Below are positions 28,592-37,035 of a DNA stretch of 37,077 nucleotides, piece by piece (the first letter of the stretch is position 1; each line of letters starts with the position of its first letter). The notes below the pieces were generated by a model. It was not told the origin of the DNA. It made no database searches and worked only from the letters and a program-made list of their open reading frames with translations. The position numbers and the translations under genes were made by a program. Source of the DNA: Alphaproteobacteria bacterium (GTDB taxonomy: Bacteria > Pseudomonadota > Alphaproteobacteria > Micavibrionales > Micavibrionaceae); contig JAUHXT010000013.1 of assembly GCA_030426925.1 (NCBI GenBank), positions 1 through 37,077 on the forward strand, written 5' to 3'.

Positions 28592-29263
28592 CTAGCGGGC
28601 TGAGTCAAAAAGCCGCGTTGGTTCGTCAACGCCGTTATCCTTCACATACACCTGCCGGCGCTTGGTGGCGCTGGTTGTAGAAGTCCTCTGTGAACCAAAT
28701 GCCTGTGACACGTTGCGTACAGCCGGGCTTTGCCCGGCGGCCAGTGCCTGCGCTCTCAAGCGGTCGCTTTCACGCCGTTCTTGTAAACGTGCAAGACGCT
28801 CTGCAACCTGTTGTTCATATGATAATTGGGCGTTGCGTCGTGTTTCTTCCAACTGGTCAATACTTTGCTGGCGCATGGCCGCCAATGAACCCCCGGCATA
28901 AGCAGAACCGCCACGCGTCTTCAAACTGGAATACGGCACAGATGCATCGGTTCTGTCATTATATCCCGCAATCACCCGCTTGGGCTTGTATGTCCCGTTC
29001 AGGATACTGTTCACTGATAGCGGCTGCGATCCGGACGACGAACCTGTCGCCTTGGACGTATAGGCCGCACCTTTAGTACCCGAACGCGTAGACGTTGATT
29101 TCTTGGAGGTGTACAGCGATTTTGTCCGGCTTGCAGACGATTTTTCCTTCGCCGGAAGGTTATAGGAACCTGTGCTTTCACCGGCCTTACGGACTTGCGC
29201 CTGCGCCTGCGGAACAACCGCAACACACAACAGGACAATCATAAGAGAAGCTAAAAATTTCAT
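28592..29263 (-). CDS. Secreted Ser/Arg-rich protein of unknown function
   Basis: A 223-residue protein I do not recognise. It has a clear signal peptide (MKFLASLMIVLLCVAVV, cleavage near QAQA). Residues 25-80 are Ser/Thr/Lys-rich low complexity (TSKKSTSTRSGTKG), then a region with KPKRVIAGYNDRTDASVPYSS, and a charged coiled-coil-like stretch at about 125-170 (LEETRRNAQLSYEQQVAERL). It ends YVKDNGVDEPTRLFDSAR. A periplasmic or surface role is inferred from the signal peptide only. It precedes the TauE gene by 84 bp on the same strand. Confidence 0.7.
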   Translation of the reverse strand: MKFLASLMIVLLCVAVVPQAQAQVRKAGESTGSYNLPAKEKSSASRTKSLYTSKKSTSTRSGTKGAAYTSKATGSSSGSQPLSVNSILNGTYKPKRVIAGYNDRTDASVPYSSLKTRGGSAYAGGSLAAMRQQSIDQLEETRRNAQLSYEQQVAERLARLQERRESDRLRAQALAAGQSPAVRNVSQAFGSQRTSTTSATKRRQVYVKDNGVDEPTRLFDSAR

Positions 29264-29400
29264 ATACTTACACTATATCAAATTAGTCGTTTTAGCAAAA
29301 ATTTGTTTCCAGTTGGCGCCTGCACCAGCAAAAAAATTATCCATAATTATCAATATGTTAAGGTTTCATTAAGGGTTTCAATGCATCATAAATTTGCAAT

Positions 29401-29422
29401 TTATCGGGTCGTTAACCGATAA
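29401..29422. promoter_or_regulatory. Inverted repeat upstream of the acidic/basic protein gene
   Basis: TTATCGG (29401-29407) and CCGATAA (29416-29422) form a 7-bp inverted repeat 45 bp before the ATG at 29467. It could be an operator or a 5'-UTR hairpin. The rest of the 200-bp region between divergent genes is AT-rich with no other clear element. Confidence 0.35.
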
Positions 29423-29466
29423 TAGCGGTGTAAAGAATAACTGAATAAAAAAAGGGACGGTTTAAC

Positions 29467-30132
29467 ATGCAAGTGAACATTCAGGAATTGCTGGGCAGTG
29501 CAGATCTCACAGATCCGGTGTACCCGGGGAAAAAACTTGTGAAGAAATACGCTGTCCCGGGTGCATATAAAAGCCACTGCGTAGTCTTCGACTGGCGCAA
29601 AGGCGACACACTCCATATAGAAGTAAAAGCAGGTCAGTCCGGCAAGGACCTGGACCCGAAAGAATTGAAACAATACCCGGTCAGCTTCCAGGCGCCGACC
29701 TATCTTGATATCGCGGTCGATGGCAACAACGACAACGAAGAAGATGAGGACGAAGATGAAGAAGGCGCAAAAGGCAAGTCCGGCGGCGGTGGTAAAAAGC
29801 CGAAGAAGAAAAAAGCCTTAGACAGCGAAGTATCCTTAAGTGCATTCGGCAAGGTAACGGAAGGAGCAATCCCCGGCCTTGGCGAAATCGAAAAATTCGT
29901 TGTTATGGGCAAGGAACTGGCGAAGGAAGCTTACGAAGTGGCCTTCAACAACTTAAAAGAACAACTCTCCCAGACCAAGATCATGGCCATGGACCTGATG
30001 AAAGGCGTTGGTGATGTGATCAAGCGCGCCACACCCGGCGGCGGTCTGGAAGCAAAGGGCAATGAAACACTGAGCTACAAATACGACATCGAGAAAAACG
30101 GACCGATGTTCGGTGCCATGGGGCCCAGTTAA
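29467..30132 (+). CDS. Charge-segregated protein of unknown function
   Basis: A 221-residue cytosolic protein I do not recognise. An N-terminal globular part (1-82, with VVFDWRKGDTLHIEVKAG) is followed by an acidic block (about 83-97), a glycine linker (GKSGGGG) and a lysine block (KKPKKKK), then a helical C-terminal part (about 120-221, with GLGEIEKFVVMGKELAKEA) and a Gly/Pro-rich end (GPMFGAMGPS). No signal peptide or membrane segment is seen. AAGGGACGG lies just upstream of ATG 29467 and a strong terminator follows, so it is a single-gene unit. The layout suggests a binding or scaffolding protein, but that is only a guess. Confidence 0.75.
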   Translation: MQVNIQELLGSADLTDPVYPGKKLVKKYAVPGAYKSHCVVFDWRKGDTLHIEVKAGQSGKDLDPKELKQYPVSFQAPTYLDIAVDGNNDNEEDEDEDEEGAKGKSGGGGKKPKKKKALDSEVSLSAFGKVTEGAIPGLGEIEKFVVMGKELAKEAYEVAFNNLKEQLSQTKIMAMDLMKGVGDVIKRATPGGGLEAKGNETLSYKYDIEKNGPMFGAMGPS

Positions 30133-30162
30133 AAAGACAACACGCTCAAAACGTGCAAGTGG

Positions 30163-30196
30163 AAATCCCCGGCCGATAGTTCGGGGATTTTTCTTT
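30163..30196 (+). terminator. Rho-independent terminator
   Basis: AAATCCCCG (30163-30171) pairs with CGGGGATTT (30182-30190), followed by TTTCTTT. It ends transcription of the preceding gene. Confidence 0.88.
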
Positions 30197-30203
30197 GCCG
30201 GTA

Positions 30204-30232
30204 ATGACAATCCGCCCCTTCCTCTCTATATT
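30204..30232 (+). promoter_or_regulatory. Promoter of a probably leaderless rhomboid transcript
   Basis: -35 ATGACA (30204-30209), a 17-bp spacer and -10 TATATT (30227-30232), immediately after a terminator. Only ATCTGG separates the -10 box from ATG 30239, so transcription would start at or next to the start codon and no ribosome-binding site is present. Confidence 0.6.
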
Positions 30233-30238
30233 ATCTGG

Positions 30239-30997
30239 ATGAGCGCAAACAACGGCAGCGGTAATGGAACGAACGGATCGGGTCACCACCATGATCCTGA
30301 TGATGATGACGACAACGTGGTCCGCATCCCCACCCTCGCCGAGCGCGATAAAATGCGCCGCGAAGCGCAAAAGGAAGCCCGCCGTATTTTAAGCAGGCAG
30401 GAACCGATGTTTAACATCCCCCCGGCAACCAAATACCTGCTGGGCACCTTCATCGTCATCCATTTACTGACGACCTTTATCCCTGGCCTGCGCGACTGGG
30501 TAATGCTCAATCTCGGCTTTATTCCCGGCTCTTTTACCGGGCACGCACCGTTCACTGTCTATACCTTGATAACGCCGCTCACTTACGCTTTCCTGCACGG
30601 TAACTGGCTGCACCTTATAATGAACGGTTTTATGATGACCGCTTTCGGCAGTGGTATTGAACGCTGGCTCGGCGCACGGCGAATGTTCATATTTTTCATC
30701 CTGTGCTCGCTGTGCGGCATTGCCCTGCACTTTCTGGTATACCCCAATTCCATCAATCCGGTTGTCGGCGCGTCAGGGGGCTTAAGCGGCCTCTTCGCCG
30801 CCGCTCTCGTGATGCTGAACCGCCCCTATGGTCCGGCGGGCATGAAACGCCGTATCCTGCCCTTCGCACTTTTATGGATTGGAATTTCCGTTGCCTTTGG
30901 CTTGATGGGCGGGCCGGATGGATCATCCGTGGCATGGATCGCCCATATCGGCGGTTTCCTCGGCGGCTTCCTCGTGATGAAACTGATGAAAATTTAA
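30239..30997 (+). CDS. Rhomboid-family intramembrane serine protease
   Basis: A 252-residue six-segment membrane protease. A cytosolic N-terminal tail is low complexity (NGSGNGTNGSG, HHHDPDDDDD) and then charged helical. The core has FLHGNWLHLIMNG (His125, Asn129), the catalytic GASGG with Ser179, and WIAHIGGFLGGF with His236. All residues for Ser/His catalysis and oxyanion stabilisation are present. Rhomboids cleave membrane proteins within or beside their transmembrane helix; the substrate is unknown. ATG 30239 follows a promoter by 6 nt; an upstream in-frame ATG at 30113 would run through the terminator of the previous gene and is rejected. Its stop overlaps that of hemY by 2 nt, tail to tail. 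Confidence 0.9.
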   Translation: MSANNGSGNGTNGSGHHHDPDDDDDNVVRIPTLAERDKMRREAQKEARRILSRQEPMFNIPPATKYLLGTFIVIHLLTTFIPGLRDWVMLNLGFIPGSFTGHAPFTVYTLITPLTYAFLHGNWLHLIMNGFMMTAFGSGIERWLGARRMFIFFILCSLCGIALHFLVYPNSINPVVGASGGLSGLFAAALVMLNRPYGPAGMKRRILPFALLWIGISVAFGLMGGPDGSSVAWIAHIGGFLGGFLVMKLMKI

Positions 30998-32364
30998 GCG
31001 GCAGGTTCCAGCAATAACGGCTCACCCATATCGGACAGCGCCAGTGTATTGATTTTACGCTCCGGATATCCCCATTCAATGGTATTGAACGATCCGTGCG
31101 GCTCCGCAATCGCCGACCAGCGGTCGTAAATATGCCCCGTTAACCGGCAATGCCACACCTTGCCCGCCGGTGCCTCCGATGCCTGCAAAAGCCACGTGCG
31201 CACCACGTCTTCATTCTTGGTTGTCTGCTGTTCGATTTCTGCGCGCATCCGGTATATTTCCGCCAGCGGCTGTATTTTCTCCGCCGCCGTTAAATACGCT
31301 TTGGCCTCTCCCCATAACGATGCTTCCATCGCAATGCGGGCAATCGCCATTTGCCCTTCCACACTGTCCGGCTTTAACGCCAGCACTTTTTCAAAAAACC
31401 GCAACTGCTTCATCGGGTTTTTGGCCGTGTTCTCGGGCGCCAGTTGCCGCCAGAAATTAACCAGGTCCGGATGCGGGTTTTTCTTCCATATTTTTTCCAA
31501 CATGGATTTCACTTTGCGGTTTTTTTCCTGCTCCATATAACTTTTTCCAAGCGCTAAAAATGTTGGCACAAAGCACTTATCCATCTTGTACGCTTGCTGT
31601 AATTTTTTGACCGCCTCGATTTGCAATCCCGCCAACTCGTCTTCCCGCGCACGGTGCAACAATATCGCGATATGGTCGGAAACGGCCCGCTCCTTGCTGA
31701 TCGCCTTGAACCGGATTCCCTTCTTCGCAGTTTCCAGCGCATTGTCCCACCGCCTGTTTTGCAACTCCAGGTCATACACCGTTTTGATAATCCACGGCTG
31801 CTTGGGGTTCAGTGCCAACGCCTGCCGCGCATAATCCAGCGCCTTGATCTTGTTTCCCTCGTCAATCGCGGATTTAAGCAGCCCCCGTATACCGAAAAAC
31901 GCCGCATCGCGGTCCTTCAGCAATTCACGGAAAATCTCTTTCGCCTTGCCTTCTTCCCCGCGCAAACGTGCCGCCTGTGCCTCCAGCAACAACGGCAAGC
32001 CCTGCTCATTCGGCAAAAACCTGCGGGTTTCCTTGGCAAACTTCGTCGCGTCCTTGGCATTGCCCGCAGCCACGGCGACAAAACCCCGCGTCATCGCACG
32101 GTATCCGCGCTGGCGCGCACTTTCGTTTTTATAACGGCTTAATACCTTGGGGATGGAAACAATCCCGTTCAACACTTTGTAAACGGTAATGGCAATCAGG
32201 ATCAGCGCAGCCAGGACCAGCAGGCCGATCCCGAACGATGCGGTTACTTTATAATCCAGGAATTCAATGATGAGCGAGCCGGGCTGCTCCAAAAGCCACA
32301 CGGCGGCAACGACAATGACAAAAAGCTGAACAAGGAACCAAAGCGCTCTTAACATGACAGCCAT
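30994..32364 (-). CDS. hemY: HemY-like TPR membrane protein
   Basis: A 456-residue protein with two N-terminal membrane segments (about 5-24 and 44-64), joined by the family-typical PGSLIIEFLDYKVTASFGIGLL, and then TPR-like helical repeats. It matches the HemY_N protein found beside hemC/hemD in proteobacteria; this is not the protoporphyrinogen oxidase also called HemY. In E. coli it is thought to affect late heme synthesis, by an unproven mechanism. The ending WHCRLTGHIYDRWSAIAEPHG is characteristic of the alphaproteobacterial version. It lies 53 bp after the Mic60 gene in the same direction. Confidence 0.88.
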   Translation of the reverse strand: MAVMLRALWFLVQLFVIVVAAVWLLEQPGSLIIEFLDYKVTASFGIGLLVLAALILIAITVYKVLNGIVSIPKVLSRYKNESARQRGYRAMTRGFVAVAAGNAKDATKFAKETRRFLPNEQGLPLLLEAQAARLRGEEGKAKEIFRELLKDRDAAFFGIRGLLKSAIDEGNKIKALDYARQALALNPKQPWIIKTVYDLELQNRRWDNALETAKKGIRFKAISKERAVSDHIAILLHRAREDELAGLQIEAVKKLQQAYKMDKCFVPTFLALGKSYMEQEKNRKVKSMLEKIWKKNPHPDLVNFWRQLAPENTAKNPMKQLRFFEKVLALKPDSVEGQMAIARIAMEASLWGEAKAYLTAAEKIQPLAEIYRMRAEIEQQTTKNEDVVRTWLLQASEAPAGKVWHCRLTGHIYDRWSAIAEPHGSFNTIEWGYPERKINTLALSDMGEPLLLEPAA

Positions 32365-32417
32365 TGTAAAGCATTTTCATGCGGCGCGCGATGGTTTCTC
32401 GGGATAATCAACGCGTT

Positions 32418-34052
32418 TTAGCGGTCGGAAAGCCCTTTAAACCCCTGCTGCTGCGGCAGGATGGTCATACCGGACTCTTCATCCTTGACGACCCGCTTTT
32501 GCGGAACGGAATTTTTGATCGTGTCCGTAATCTGGTTCAGGTCGATTGTGCCGGAACCGGATGGCTTGATGATGCGCGGCTCGCCTTGCGGCATAATCCC
32601 GCCGACACGCGCCAGTATCGTTTCCCGCAATAGGTTCTGCACCTGTTCGGCCAGCAATGACACCTCCGCCCGTTCGATAAACGGCTCGGCCTGCTGCGCC
32701 GCCGGACCTTCCAAAGTCTGCAATAAGGCTATCGCACCTTCGATATCACCGTTATCCAGCATACCCTGCGCCTGGCTGACTGTAGCCTGTGTGTCTGTGC
32801 CACCGATGATTTCACCGTCTTTTTCGACCTTCATGATCTCGCTGAAACGCGCTTTGGCCTTGTCGGCAATCGAAACGTCTTCACCATTTAAGGACGCCAC
32901 CACGATATCCCCGGCCAGCCCTTTAAACTCGTTGGACAACCCTTCGGATGTCAACACGCCGCCATCCGCATGTGGGGCCAGCCGTGCAATCGCCTCCTGC
33001 AGTTCCGGGTTGTCGGTGCCCACCATTTTCTGCAGCAGGATCAAATCGTCTTCAAACGGTCCTTCACGGTTCAGGGAATCGCGCAGCTGCGAAAATGCAA
33101 TCAACATCGCAGCCGCCCGCAAATCATTACCGGAAACACCTTCCAGTGTCGCACCAAGCGGTCCTTCACCGGCCTGTGCGGCTTCCAGCTGCTCTTCCAG
33201 CGACGTAATGCGCCCGTCAACACCTTCAACAATGGTCTGTAATTCTTCAACGGCCAGCTTGATCTGCTCCTGCCCGTTAAATGACTCCTCCAGCGCCGTT
33301 AAACGTTCCGCAACACCTTCCATGCCGGGTGTCAGCACGTTTTCACGCAACGCCTGTGTTCTTTCGCTTAATTGATCGAACGTAAGCTGAAGGTTCTGCG
33401 CCTGGTTTTGCAGTCCCTCGAATTTACTCTGCATGTCTTCCGGCATCATGCCGTTCAAAACGCCTGCGCGCTTGCTTGTGTCGCGCACGGTTTCATCCAA
33501 CTGCGCAACATCTTCTTCCAACACGTCAATCTGCTCGCCATGGCTGCTCAGCTGCGTTTTCACTGCCGAAGCACCGGGCCACAGCAATACACCGCCGCCG
33601 ATAATCACCAGCGCGATCAGCACGCTCGATGCCCAGATGCTGTTACGCACCGCTTTTTTCTCACTGGCTTCGATTTCCGCCATGATATCGCTGGATGATC
33701 CAATTCCTTCCAGCGGCTCGTATTTTTCTGCCCGGATCTCTGTTTTTTCTACCGCACTGCCTTTATCGTTGGATGGGGCAGCCTCTGCCATGGGGATATC
33801 GCGTCTCGGAAATTCGCGCACATCGGATACCGGTTTGGCGGACGGACCGTCCAGCACATCGGACAAATCAATATTGTTTGCATTCGCTGCTTCCATAATC
33901 AGGGCGCGGCGCGTTCCCGGAATCACGTTACGCTTTTTCCATCCCTGCACCGTTGTCACCGGAACATCGATTTTATGGGCCATTGGGCGGATACCGCCAA
34001 AGCGTTCGATAATCTCTTCTGCATTTTCGATATTTTTATTACTTTTACTCAT
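32418..34052 (-). CDS. Mic60/mitofilin-family protein with N-terminal HTH-like domain
   Basis: A 544-residue protein. Residues 9-67 (AEEIIERFGG, then VPVTTVQGWKKRNVIPGTRR) form a small helix-turn-helix-like domain resembling Cro/YdaS or carph-isopro domains. A linker leads to a single membrane segment at about 139-159 (SSVLIALVIIGGGVLLW). Then comes a long coiled coil (about 165-310) and the C-terminal mitofilin domain (QAQGMLDNGDIEGAIALL, QVQNLLRETILARVGG). Alphaproteobacterial Mic60 bends the inner membrane and contacts the outer membrane, and its gene is usually next to heme genes, as here. ATG 34052 overlaps the hemD stop as ATGA. The N-terminal domain would face the cytoplasm. Mitofilin identity is fairly sure; HTH function is inferred. 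Confidence 0.82.
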   Translation of the reverse strand: MSKSNKNIENAEEIIERFGGIRPMAHKIDVPVTTVQGWKKRNVIPGTRRALIMEAANANNIDLSDVLDGPSAKPVSDVREFPRRDIPMAEAAPSNDKGSAVEKTEIRAEKYEPLEGIGSSSDIMAEIEASEKKAVRNSIWASSVLIALVIIGGGVLLWPGASAVKTQLSSHGEQIDVLEEDVAQLDETVRDTSKRAGVLNGMMPEDMQSKFEGLQNQAQNLQLTFDQLSERTQALRENVLTPGMEGVAERLTALEESFNGQEQIKLAVEELQTIVEGVDGRITSLEEQLEAAQAGEGPLGATLEGVSGNDLRAAAMLIAFSQLRDSLNREGPFEDDLILLQKMVGTDNPELQEAIARLAPHADGGVLTSEGLSNEFKGLAGDIVVASLNGEDVSIADKAKARFSEIMKVEKDGEIIGGTDTQATVSQAQGMLDNGDIEGAIALLQTLEGPAAQQAEPFIERAEVSLLAEQVQNLLRETILARVGGIMPQGEPRIIKPSGSGTIDLNQITDTIKNSVPQKRVVKDEESGMTILPQQQGFKGLSDR

Positions 34053-34768
34053 CGTCCATCCTTCAGAATTTGTTCGAGGAGCAGTAGCATGGACCCGCTG
34101 TCCGGCTTGCCGGAAACATACGTACGCGCCCACAACCCTGCTTGTGCGGACTGTACCACGCTATCGCTCAAACACAAGGCTTTTATGGATTTCAGCGCAG
34201 GCGTACAGCCTTCCCGCTCCACCAGATCCATGAATATCTGCGCCGTACGTTTCGAAAAAAACAGTGCAAAATCAATATCATTTTGCGCCATCATCGCCTT
34301 GATGTTGTCCGGAATATGCATACGCGGCTCGGCCACATACAGCACGACCTCTTCACATAACACCCCGCCTTCACGCAACCTGTCTAAAAACGGGTACGCT
34401 TTATGTTCAGGGGCACAGTACAAAACCCGCTTGGGCCGTTTGGCGATAATCAGATCGGCAAGGCTTTCGGCCTTCCCCCCGGCCTCGTAAATATTTGTAA
34501 ACCCTTCCGCCCGTGCCCGCGCCGCCGTCTCGCCGCCGACACAAAAACATTTATGGGTGCGCACATCGCTTTTGCCGGCGAATGCCTGTACACCGTTCGC
34601 GCTGGTGAACGCCAGCGCGTCATATTTTTGTAAATCGGGAAGGTCAGTGTCCAGTACACGGATCGTCATCATCGGCGCGATGACGGCTTCCGCCCCCATC
34701 GCCCTGACCTGTTCGGCTAAAATCACGCTGTCGGCTTCCGGCCGCGTTATAAGAACTTTTTTATTCAT
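34049..34768 (-). CDS. hemD: Uroporphyrinogen-III synthase
   Basis: A 239-residue HemD. It cyclises hydroxymethylbilane to uroporphyrinogen III while inverting ring D. Visible family features are VLITRPEADSVILAEQV at the N-terminus, YDALAFTSANGVQAF near 49-63, CFCVGGETAARARAEGF near 74-90, VLYCAPEH and FALFFSKRTAQIF near 167-179. The sequence of HemD is always weakly conserved, and position between hemC and Mic60/hemY supports the call. It starts 39 bp after the hemC stop and overlaps the next start by 4 nt. Confidence 0.92.
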   Translation of the reverse strand: MNKKVLITRPEADSVILAEQVRAMGAEAVIAPMMTIRVLDTDLPDLQKYDALAFTSANGVQAFAGKSDVRTHKCFCVGGETAARARAEGFTNIYEAGGKAESLADLIIAKRPKRVLYCAPEHKAYPFLDRLREGGVLCEEVVLYVAEPRMHIPDNIKAMMAQNDIDFALFFSKRTAQIFMDLVEREGCTPALKSIKALCLSDSVVQSAQAGLWARTYVSGKPDSGSMLLLLEQILKDGR

Positions 34769-34807
34769 GAGATATTCATACCGCTTTTTATGACTGAATA
34801 AAAACGG

Positions 34808-35764
34808 TTACTGAAGCAGCTCCGGCGGCACAATGTCTTTTAATCTCTGGCCCAGACTATGGCCCAGCGTAATCGCGCTCTCGCGGTCGTTGACAATTCC
34901 GCGTATGTCTTCTTCGAACATCTGCGCTCCGTCCATTGATGCGACCAAAGCACGAAGATAAAGCTCATCGCCTTCAAAAACGGCGAACGCCCCGATTGGC
35001 GTGTGGCACGATCCGTTCAGCACGCGGATAACTTCCCGCTCCGCTTTCACGCACATATGCGTTTTGGTGCAATTGATCTTACCAAACAGCGCTTTCAGAT
35101 CGTCACGGCCCGTTTGTATCTCAATCCCGATCGCTCCCTGCCCGCACGCAGGCAACATCACCTCCGGCTCTATTGCGTTCACCTGCCCGTGTTCAATCCC
35201 GTGACTAAGGCCAAGCCGCTCCAGCCCTGCCATGGCCAGCAACGTGACATCCACCTTCCCGCTGCATAGCTTCATAATACGCGTATGGACATTCCCGCGA
35301 ATGGGTACGACGCTGACATCCGGACGCCTGTGTTTGATAATCGCTGCCCGCCGCGGACTGCAAGTCCCAACAACCGCGCCATTCTGAATATCGTCCAAAG
35401 ACGTACACCCTTCACACAACAGCGCATCGCGCGGGTCTGAACGTGTCAGATAGTGCTCCATCTGCAAACCGTCCGGTAAAAATGCAGGCATGTCTTTAAC
35501 GGAATGAACACCGCAATCAATAACACCGGTCAGCAACGCGCCCTCTATTTCCTTGGCGAACTGGCCTTTCCCGCCCTCATCTTCGGGCAGCGGCGTTTCA
35601 CCGTCTTCGGGTTTCCAGTCTCCGGACGTTTTAATAACAACCGTTTCAAATTCCAGGTCGGACACGTGCTTCTTCAGCGCCTCAATCACCATCTCGGTTT
35701 GTTTGAGCGCAAGCGGCGACCCGCGTGTGCCGATTTTCAGGGTGTTACTAGCCATGGCAGCCAT
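34808..35764 (-). CDS. hemC: Porphobilinogen deaminase (hydroxymethylbilane synthase)
   Basis: A 318-residue HemC that joins four porphobilinogen units. Key residues are IGTRGSPLALKQ at the N-terminus, VHSVKDMP (about 86-93), GTCSPRRAAI, IRGNVHTR and the cofactor-binding Cys253 in VLNGSCHTPIGAF, which carries the dipyrromethane. Length is normal. Two starts are possible, ATG 35764 or ATG 35755; neither has a good ribosome-binding site, and the second gives a more typical N-terminus. It is divergent from tsaD with 47 bp between, and leads a hemC-hemD-Mic60-hemY unit. Confidence 0.96.
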   Translation of the reverse strand: MAAMASNTLKIGTRGSPLALKQTEMVIEALKKHVSDLEFETVVIKTSGDWKPEDGETPLPEDEGGKGQFAKEIEGALLTGVIDCGVHSVKDMPAFLPDGLQMEHYLTRSDPRDALLCEGCTSLDDIQNGAVVGTCSPRRAAIIKHRRPDVSVVPIRGNVHTRIMKLCSGKVDVTLLAMAGLERLGLSHGIEHGQVNAIEPEVMLPACGQGAIGIEIQTGRDDLKALFGKINCTKTHMCVKAEREVIRVLNGSCHTPIGAFAVFEGDELYLRALVASMDGAQMFEEDIRGIVNDRESAITLGHSLGQRLKDIVPPELLQ

Positions 35765-35811
35765 TTTTAGGCGCTTTACACACAGAAGAAAAGATGAAAT
35801 AGCTCTTTTTT

Positions 35812-36888
35812 ATGAAAGTTTTGGGTATAGAAACCTCCTGCGATGAAACCGGAGTCGCGATTGTCGGCGATGATAAAACCATTCACGCCAACCTGGTGTT
35901 AAGCCAGCTAAAGGAACACGCTGCCTTTGGCGGCGTTGTGCCTGAAATCGCGGCACGCGCACACCTCGACCATCTCGATACTTTACTGCGCGCCGCGCTT
36001 GATGATGCAGGCGCGACCTTTGATGAACTCGATGGTGTGGCGGCGACTTGCGGCCCCGGCCTGATTGGCGGGGTGATGGTCGGCATGATGGCGGGCAAGG
36101 CAATTGCAGCCGCAAAAAAACTCCCCTTTATCGCCGTCAATCATCTCGAAGCGCACGCGCTCACCCCGCGCCTTACCGATAACCTCGCCTTCCCCTACCT
36201 GCTTTTGCTGGTGTCCGGCGGCCATACGCAAATTTTGGTGGTCGAGGGGGTGGGGCAATATAAACGCTGGAGTACGACGCTCGACGATGCGCTCGGTGAA
36301 TGTTTCGATAAGTCCGCAAAGCTGATGGGCCTGCCTTATCCCGGCGGACCAAACCTTGAAAAGCTGGCCGGTGAATGTCCGGACCCCACTGCGGCGCTCG
36401 AACGCTTTGACCTGCCACGCCCGATGCTGGGGCGACCCGAACTCGATTTCTCTTTCTCCGGCCTCAAAACCGCCGTGCGCCAGCACGTTGATTCCATGCC
36501 CGGTGATACGCTGGACCGCGCCGATATCGCGGCGCTGGCCTGCGCTTTTCAATCTGTGGTGGCAGACGTCGTCACCGACCGCTGCAAACGGGCCATGGAA
36601 CGCTTTACGACCGAATATGCGCCAAACGCGCCCACACTGGTGGTTTCCGGTGGTGTCGCGGCCAACACGGCCCTCAGAAATACCCTACAGGGCTTGACGG
36701 ATACCATGAATATGAGTTTTATTGCACCGCCGTTAAAATTATGCTCCGATAACGGGGCTATGATTGCCTGGACGGGTGTGGAAAGATTACGGCTGGGCAT
36801 GACAGATACGCTGGATGTCGCGGCGCGGCCACGGTGGCCACTGGACCCGACAGCAGAAGCCAGAATAGGGGCAGGAGTAAAAGCCTAA
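35812..36888 (+). CDS. tsaD: tRNA threonylcarbamoyladenosine transferase subunit TsaD
   Basis: A 358-residue ASKHA-fold protein that, with TsaB and TsaE, transfers threonylcarbamoyl to A37 of ANN-decoding tRNAs. It has GIETSCDETGVAIV at the N-terminus, VVPEIAARAHLDHL, the metal-binding HLEAH (111-115), LVSGGHTQILVV, FDKSAKLMGLPYPGGP and the phosphate-loop VVSGGVAANTALR. All are intact. Position beside hemC and gpsA is the usual alphaproteobacterial arrangement. ATG 35812 has no strong ribosome-binding site. A structured repeat follows, before gpsA. Confidence 0.97.
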   Translation: MKVLGIETSCDETGVAIVGDDKTIHANLVLSQLKEHAAFGGVVPEIAARAHLDHLDTLLRAALDDAGATFDELDGVAATCGPGLIGGVMVGMMAGKAIAAAKKLPFIAVNHLEAHALTPRLTDNLAFPYLLLLVSGGHTQILVVEGVGQYKRWSTTLDDALGECFDKSAKLMGLPYPGGPNLEKLAGECPDPTAALERFDLPRPMLGRPELDFSFSGLKTAVRQHVDSMPGDTLDRADIAALACAFQSVVADVVTDRCKRAMERFTTEYAPNAPTLVVSGGVAANTALRNTLQGLTDTMNMSFIAPPLKLCSDNGAMIAWTGVERLRLGMTDTLDVAARPRWPLDPTAEARIGAGVKA

Positions 36889-36930
36889 CGCTAAAAGGCA
36901 AAAAATTTTTCCAAGGATCTTCAACTTATC

Positions 36931-37032
36931 TAATCGCTTGATTTTTTGTTTTCGGCAGGCGCAAGCGACGACGAGTAGAAGAGCTACTTAAGGAGTGCGG
37001 CAACGCACGGAAAACAAAAAAGGAAGCGATTA
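36931..37032 (+). repeat. Structured intergenic element, family 1, copy C
   Basis: Outer stem 36931-36953 pairs with 37010-37032 over 23 positions with only two mismatches. Loop strands are CAGGCGCAAGCGACGA and AGGAGTGCGGCAACGC; the inner hairpin is AGTAG-AAGAG-CTACT, closed at 36974-36988. The ribosome-binding site of gpsA, AGGAAG at 37021-37026, lies in the 3' arm. Confidence 0.78.
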
Positions 37033-37035
37033 CGA

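Noticed and set aside
30113-30238. Longer rhomboid N-terminus from ATG 30113
   Set aside because: It would overlap the previous gene, its terminator hairpin and the promoter at 30204-30232.
32461-33375. 304-codon frame opposite the Mic60 gene
   Set aside because: Ser/Pro-rich shadow of a coiled-coil gene; no ribosome-binding site or domain.
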